This document shows, one piece after another, positions 1-2,680 of a stretch of 5,104 nt of DNA; position 1 is the first letter of the stretch; every line of letters begins with the position of its first letter. The notes under the pieces are model-generated. The model made no database searches, was not told the origin of the DNA, and saw only the letters and a list, made by a program, of their open reading frames with translations. Position numbers and translations under genes: made by a program. Origin of the DNA: an uncultured Collinsella sp. (lineage in GTDB: Bacteria > Actinomycetota > Coriobacteriia > Coriobacteriales > Coriobacteriaceae); NCBI GenBank assembly GCA_902494935.1, contig CABUVH010000133.1:1-5104 (forward strand), in the 5' to 3' direction.

Positions 1-558
1 CTCATCACACGCCGTCTCGAGCTCCTCGGCACGAACGCGATCTTTCATAGACGTGGTGTTCGCAAAGAGCGTCAAGCTCGCGCCCTGCATAGCGGCACGG
101 CAGAACACGGCACCGCACGCCACATCGGACAGCAGCTGACGCGAACCCTTGTCGGCCATGTCCTCGAGCAGCGCCAGCGCACGCCCGCAGGCATCCATAA
201 TGCGATACGGCGGCATAGCGGCCACATGCAGCGCATCCTGAATCGCGGTCGCTCGAGCCGGATCGTCACGCGGAATACCGTACGCCGCGGACACCCGCCT
301 GTAGGCACGAACGTCCTCGGAAACCAACTCGACAAGCTCCTGGGCCAGCTCATCAGCCTGGGCAAACGCGCGCGTCAGGTCATCCGCACGATCAGCAAGC
401 GCGGGATTAGTCGCACCGTAGCGGGCAACCATTCCGCACAGCGAGGCGCCCAGCGCGCCCACAAAGGCGCTCGCGCTGCCACCGCCGGGAACCGGCTCGC
501 GCGCGGCAAGCGCCTCGGCAAACCCGCGGCAGGTCTTGTCCATCATCTCTTGGCTCAT
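1..558 (-). CDS. Formiminotransferase-cyclodeaminase-like / methenyl-THF cyclohydrolase family protein (C-terminus off the window)
   Basis: The 186 codons visible run in frame off the left edge. The protein belongs to the FTCD_C (cyclodeaminase/cyclohydrolase) family, cytosolic all-helical enzymes acting on one-carbon tetrahydrofolate. They either release ammonia from formimino-THF or interconvert methenyl- and formyl-THF (FchA-like). The sequence shows the family hallmark PVPGGGSASA at residues 22-31, an SDVA motif at 144-147 and NTTSMKD at 167-173, matching the conserved Asn and Lys-Asp near the family C-terminus. Full-length members are about 200-210 residues, so only some 20 appear to be missing. 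The start at 558 is chosen because GAAGGTG (566-572) lies 7 bases upstream. No transferase domain precedes it, so this is the stand-alone form. Sequence alone does not settle whether it is a deaminase (histidine breakdown) or a cyclohydrolase (C1 metabolism). Family call is firm, exact reaction is not. Confidence 0.9.
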   Translation of the reverse strand, partial: MSQEMMDKTCRGFAEALAAREPVPGGGSASAFVGALGASLCGMVARYGATNPALADRADDLTRAFAQADELAQELVELVSEDVRAYRRVSAAYGIPRDDPARATAIQDALHVAAMPPYRIMDACGRALALLEDMADKGSRQLLSDVACGAVFCRAAMQGASLTLFANTTSMKDRVRAEELETACDE

Positions 559-565
559 ACGCATG

Positions 566-572
566 CACCTTC
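566..572 (-). promoter_or_regulatory. Ribosome binding site of the folate enzyme gene
   Basis: On the minus strand this reads GAAGGTG, 7 bases before the ATG at 556-558. It decides the start codon, because no other in-frame start with a comparable Shine-Dalgarno is nearby. Confidence 0.7.
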
Positions 573-584
573 AAGTCATATACA

Positions 585-610
585 TCGGTCGGGTGGAAAC
601 CGCCGACCGA
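585..610. repeat. 8-bp perfect inverted repeat in the folate gene leader
   Basis: TCGGTCGG (585-592) and CCGACCGA (603-610) are perfectly complementary around a 10-base loop. No T-run follows on either strand, so it does not look like a terminator. It lies between the candidate promoter and the Shine-Dalgarno of the minus-strand folate gene. It could be an operator for a dimeric repressor or an mRNA leader hairpin. The pairing is seen; the role is inferred. Confidence 0.5.
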
Positions 611-635
611 CCGCATCGATCACATAATGGTGCTA

Positions 636-664
636 AGTCTAGCCCATAAGTACATAAGCGTCAG
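636..664 (-). promoter_or_regulatory. Candidate sigma-70 promoter for the folate enzyme gene
   Basis: On the minus strand, CTGACG (659-664) and TAGACT (636-641) are separated by exactly 17 bases. Each matches 4 of 6 consensus positions of TTGACA and TATAAT. Transcription would begin near 629, giving a leader of about 70 bases that contains the inverted repeat at 585-610. The -35 box overlaps the stop codon of the small cysteine-rich reading frame at 661-810. Confidence 0.45.
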
Positions 665-810
665 CGCACCTGGCCATCGCGGATTTCTATGACGAACGAT
701 AGGCGTCGGCACCGCAAACATGGAACACATGGCCCACCTTTCGAGACTTCCGGGCAGCGGCAACTGGGGCATACATATAGGTAAGGAGCCCTATGTTGGG
801 GCAAGCTCAT
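661..810 (-). CDS. Possible 49-residue cysteine-rich zinc-ribbon-like small protein (doubtful)
   Basis: From an ATG at 808-810 to a TGA at 661-663 the minus strand encodes 49 residues. The cysteines are CPSC (14-17), C19, CVPC (28-31) and C34. The pairs form a CxxC-x10-CxxC arrangement typical of zinc ribbons, followed by a short hydrophobic strand FVIEI (39-43). Against it, no convincing Shine-Dalgarno precedes the ATG, third-position GC is well below that of neighbouring genes, and part of the frame coincides with a DNA motif repeated upstream of the next lipoprotein. It would lie just upstream of the folate gene on the same strand. The spacing of cysteines is seen; whether it is translated is unknown. 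It could equally be chance. Confidence 0.25.
   Translation of the reverse strand: MSLPQHRAPYLYVCPSCRCPEVSKGGPCVPCLRCRRLSFVIEIRDGQVR
720..738. repeat. Shared 19-base upstream motif, copy 1
   Basis: ATGGAACACATGGCCCACC matches the copy at 1685-1703 at 18 of 19 positions. Its core TGGAACA-CA-TGGCCCA is an imperfect dyad, in the style of a binding site for a dimeric regulator. It lies 196 bases before the start of the first lipoprotein gene. It also overlaps the minus-strand cysteine-rich frame, where it encodes the GGPCVPC segment. Confidence 0.5.
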
Positions 811-919
811 CACGGCACCGGACGACGAATGGAAGAATAACCGCACAGTAAACAAAGACATCATGCGCATGCGTAACCGCCGCCCCAGCGATCCGCGGCA
901 CACGATGTCCCTGGCAGAC

Positions 920-926
920 AAGGAGG
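920..926 (+). promoter_or_regulatory. Strong ribosome binding site of lipoprotein 1
   Basis: AAGGAGG, a near-perfect Shine-Dalgarno, ends 8 bases before the ATG at 935. It rules out the upstream in-frame ATG at 863, which would add 24 residues ahead of the signal peptide. Confidence 0.85.
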
Positions 927-934
927 ACGCCACC

Positions 935-1534
935 ATGATGAAAAAGACCCTATCAATCCTTTCCCTTTGCATCGCCCTCTTTGCCGCGCTCGCCCTTGTG
1001 GGCTGCGGCGGGAGCGCATCGGGCGGCGGCAGCGCCCCCAAGAGCGAGAGCAAGGAAAAGGCCCCCGTCGCCAAGAAGACCGACTACATCTGGTTTAAGG
1101 TCGAGATGCCCGAGGGCGTCGGCGTAAGCGACTCTGCCGGCAAGAATGCCGACAGGGTCCAGCTCACCTTCCCCGAAGACGAGAACGCCTCGGCCGATCG
1201 CTTTATCCCCGTTTGGAAAAAAGCGCTGACGGCCGAGGAATCCCACGCCGACCAGGCGGAAAAGAAGGGGGATACGTTCCAGTGGAAGGATGGCGGGTCC
1301 GTCGAGTATAACGGCAGGACGTGGCTCGTCGGAACATACGAGGACAACAGCGGCATCTCAACCATGCTTTTTACCGATGTTGAGCCGGGAAGCGTCTACG
1401 TCCTCATCTCGAACTTCGACCAGCACAAGAAAGAAGCCGAGGCACTCCTCAACTCCATCGAGTTCCCCGATGACATGGAAGAGGCAGTTTCCGAGGCACG
1501 CGAAGTCGAGATTTCGAGCATCGAGATCAAGTAA
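935..1534 (+). CDS. Secreted lipoprotein of unrecognised family (paralogue 1)
   Basis: This is a 199-residue exported lipoprotein. A classical signal peptide (MMKK, then a hydrophobic stretch at 5-22) ends in the lipobox LVGC with the lipidated Cys at 24. A flexible Gly/Ser/Lys tether (25-48) follows. The folded part (about 49-199) begins TDYIWFKVEMPEG and has the look of alternating strands: FIPVW near 90, YNGRTW, FTDVEPGSVYV and a C-terminal helix with SIEFPDD. The pattern of amphipathic strands with a conserved NGxTW and a late SxEF resembles small PsbP-like or stress-type lipoproteins, but I do not recognise the family and assign no function. It would be anchored to the outer face of the membrane. 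The next gene is a paralogue of identical length. A second in-frame ATG at 938 is possible, but the Shine-Dalgarno spacing favours 935. A terminator follows 69 bases after the stop, so it is probably monocistronic. Confidence 0.88.
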   Translation: MMKKTLSILSLCIALFAALALVGCGGSASGGGSAPKSESKEKAPVAKKTDYIWFKVEMPEGVGVSDSAGKNADRVQLTFPEDENASADRFIPVWKKALTAEESHADQAEKKGDTFQWKDGGSVEYNGRTWLVGTYEDNSGISTMLFTDVEPGSVYVLISNFDQHKKEAEALLNSIEFPDDMEEAVSEAREVEISSIEIK

Positions 1535-1589
1535 CGGGACACCCGCACGCGCCTACGCGCACCCGCGCACATGCGCCCCATTAAAACAA

Positions 1590-1645
1590 CGGGCGCCCAA
1601 CCCGGGGAGGGCCGACAGCACCAGCCCTCCCCTCTTTTGCGCCCG
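1590..1645 (+). terminator. Intrinsic terminator of lipoprotein 1, nested in an outer stem
   Basis: The core hairpin is GGGGAGGGC (1604-1612) pairing perfectly with GCCCTCCCC (1624-1632) around an 11-base loop, followed by TCTTTT (1633-1638). A second, outer pairing joins CGGGCGC (1590-1596) with GCGCCCG (1639-1645), enclosing the core and the T-run. Read on the minus strand, the outer stem is followed by TTGTTTTAA, so it could also stop antisense transcription. The core terminator is clear; the role of the outer stem is uncertain. Confidence 0.85.
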
Positions 1646-1684
1646 AACATATTGCCACTTAACGGCGCAAATCCGGCCCTCAGA

Positions 1685-1703
1685 ATGGGACACATGGCCC
1701 ACC
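1685..1703. repeat. Shared 19-base upstream motif, copy 2
   Basis: ATGGGACACATGGCCCACC is the second copy of the motif at 720-738, 72 bases before the start of lipoprotein 2. Here the dyad is better: TGGGACA and TGGCCCA are inverted repeats at 6 of 7 positions around a central CA. A -10-like TACAGT lies downstream at 1723-1728, with no good -35, which would suit an activator-dependent promoter. That last point is inference. Confidence 0.5.
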
Positions 1704-1760
1704 CTAGCGAGCCGTCCACGCGTACAGTAAAGGCAGGTAATCCGTGGGCGGTTACAGATC

Positions 1761-1767
1761 GAGGAGG
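1761..1767 (+). promoter_or_regulatory. Strong ribosome binding site of lipoprotein 2
   Basis: GAGGAGG ends 8 bases before the ATG at 1776, the same spacing as for the first lipoprotein, and fixes the start. Confidence 0.85.
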
Positions 1768-1775
1768 ACACGACC

Positions 1776-2375
1776 ATGAAAAAGAAGGCCTTTGCGATTC
1801 TCACCCTCTGCATAAGCCTCTTTGCCGCAGTTGCCCTGGTGGGCTGCGGTGGCAGCGGCGGCGCTACCGGCAGCGGCGGAGGCGGTGGCGGTGGAGCGGA
1901 AAAGCCAGCCGTGGATATGAGGACTGACTTCATTTGGTTTAAAGTCGAGGTGCCCGAGGGCGTCGAAATCACGGACGTTGCAGGCGATACCGCCGACAGG
2001 GCCCAGTTTAAGTTCACCGAGAGCGAGCATGCCAGTGACCGCTTCATCCCCGTCTTCGATCCTGACAAGAACGCCGATGAACTGTTCGACTACGAGGCAA
2101 AGTGGAAGGCCAACTCCGGATGGACCGAGAGCGATCCCGTTAAGTACAACGGCAAGACCTGGCGCAGCGCCTACTTTACGCACTCGGGCGGCGTGACGAC
2201 CGAGTGCTTCACCGACGTTGACGGTGGCAGCGTGTATGTGCGTATCGACAACGTCGAGGAACACAAGGACGCCGTCGAGACCATGATGAAGTCTCTGGAG
2301 TTTGCCGACGACATCGCCGAGGCCAAGACCGAGGCCATGGACGTCAAGCTCGACGATATCGAGATCAAGCATTAA
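1776..2375 (+). CDS. Secreted lipoprotein of unrecognised family (paralogue 2)
   Basis: This is a 199-residue paralogue of the preceding gene, with close to half of the aligned residues identical by eye. It has the same signal peptide layout: MKKK, a hydrophobic core, and LVGC with Cys at 24. The tether is a poly-glycine run (seven Gly at 34-40) rather than the Ser/Lys-rich one. The folded part starts TDFIWFKVEVPEG (50-62) and keeps DRFIPV, YNGKTW, FTDV, GSVYV, the S-x-EF-x-DD stretch and the C-terminal IEIK. Best conserved are the first strands and the FTDV-xx-GSVYV block. The most divergent stretch is about residues 92-120, which may carry specificity. It would be membrane-anchored outside the cell. 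No enzyme motif or metal site is evident, and a ligand-binding or envelope-stress role would be a guess. It has its own terminator. Confidence 0.88.
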   Translation: MKKKAFAILTLCISLFAAVALVGCGGSGGATGSGGGGGGGAEKPAVDMRTDFIWFKVEVPEGVEITDVAGDTADRAQFKFTESEHASDRFIPVFDPDKNADELFDYEAKWKANSGWTESDPVKYNGKTWRSAYFTHSGGVTTECFTDVDGGSVYVRIDNVEEHKDAVETMMKSLEFADDIAEAKTEAMDVKLDDIEIKH

Positions 2376-2446
2376 GCGACTGGCGAGCGCAGCGGGAAAC
2401 ACGGGCGCAGTGCTAACAAGCGGCGGTACCCCAGCGCTTCGTACCC

Positions 2447-2479
2447 AGGGAGGGCCGGTAAACCGACCCTCCCTTTCTT
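2447..2479 (+). terminator. Intrinsic terminator of lipoprotein 2
   Basis: AGGGAGGG (2447-2454) pairs perfectly with CCCTCCCT (2467-2474). After one C-A mismatch, CGG (2456-2458) pairs with CCG (2463-2465), closing a TAAA loop. TTCTT follows (2475-2479). The left arm shares GGGAGGGCCG with the terminator of lipoprotein 1. Confidence 0.85.
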
Positions 2480-2631
2480 ATGCCGGTAGCCAACGAACGC
2501 GAGGATGCCGGACGCCGGAACCGCTCCAAATGTAGCAACAGTACGAAAACGACAAACACCCCAACACGTCCGCCCGCCGATTTATTGCGCCGCGCAGACA
2601 ATTAAACCAGCATCTTTAAACATCTGAGCAG

Positions 2632-2637
2632 TATAGT
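2632..2637 (+). promoter_or_regulatory. Candidate -10 box of the phospholipase gene
   Basis: TATAGT matches 5 of 6 bases of the -10 consensus and lies 43 bases before the start codon. No good -35 box sits 16-18 bases upstream. A weak inverted repeat (ATAGT at 2633-2637, ACTAT at 2645-2649) overlaps the presumed start of transcription. Confidence 0.3.
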
Positions 2638-2671
2638 GACCAAAACTATCGCATAACCGCACTCTACGAAT

Positions 2672-2675
2672 GGAG
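2672..2675 (+). promoter_or_regulatory. Ribosome binding site of the phospholipase gene
   Basis: GGAG (within TGGAGAAG) ends 5 bases before the ATG at 2681. It supports this start, which places the twin-arginine motif at the expected distance from the N-terminus. Confidence 0.65.
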
Positions 2676-2680
2676 AAGTT

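Larger units (their letters stand above)
559..934. other. Divergent intergenic region between the folate gene and the first lipoprotein
   Basis: This 376-base stretch separates genes pointing away from each other. It holds the minus-strand candidate promoter, the leader inverted repeat, one copy of the 19-base shared motif (720-738) and the cysteine-rich minus-strand reading frame. A weak plus-strand -10-like TACATA occurs at 772-777 without a convincing -35 box. The last 190 or so bases before the lipoprotein start contain small palindromes (ATGCGCAT at 863-870, CCGCGG near 895) but no clear riboswitch or terminator. If transcription starts near 785, the lipoprotein leader would be about 150 bases long. 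Confidence 0.5.
2376..2680. other. Intergenic region between lipoprotein 2 and the phospholipase gene
   Basis: About 305 bases without a gene. It holds the terminator of lipoprotein 2 (2447-2479), then an AT-richer stretch (about 2580-2660) that probably carries the phospholipase promoter. Between them (2480-2580) I see nothing recognisable. The shared 19-base motif of the lipoprotein genes is absent here. Confidence 0.6.

Noticed and set aside
226..627. 133-codon plus-strand open frame
   Set aside because: It lies antisense to the folate enzyme, is rich in Arg, Gly and Ala as expected of a shadow frame, and its end overlaps that gene's leader.
863..934. Longer version of lipoprotein 1 starting at the ATG at 863
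   Set aside because: It would put 24 mostly charged residues ahead of the signal peptide, and the strong Shine-Dalgarno points to 935.
1752..2402. 216-codon minus-strand open frame opposite lipoprotein 2
   Set aside because: It mirrors the GC-rich codons of the lipoprotein gene, has no ribosome binding site, and its product shows no domain. The plus-strand frame has a signal peptide, lipobox and paralogue.
838..2662. ATAACCGCAC occurring both near 838 and near 2653, upstream of two genes
   Set aside because: It is ten bases with no symmetry and no consistent distance to a start codon. A related GTAACCGCC near 872 shows how common such strings are here.
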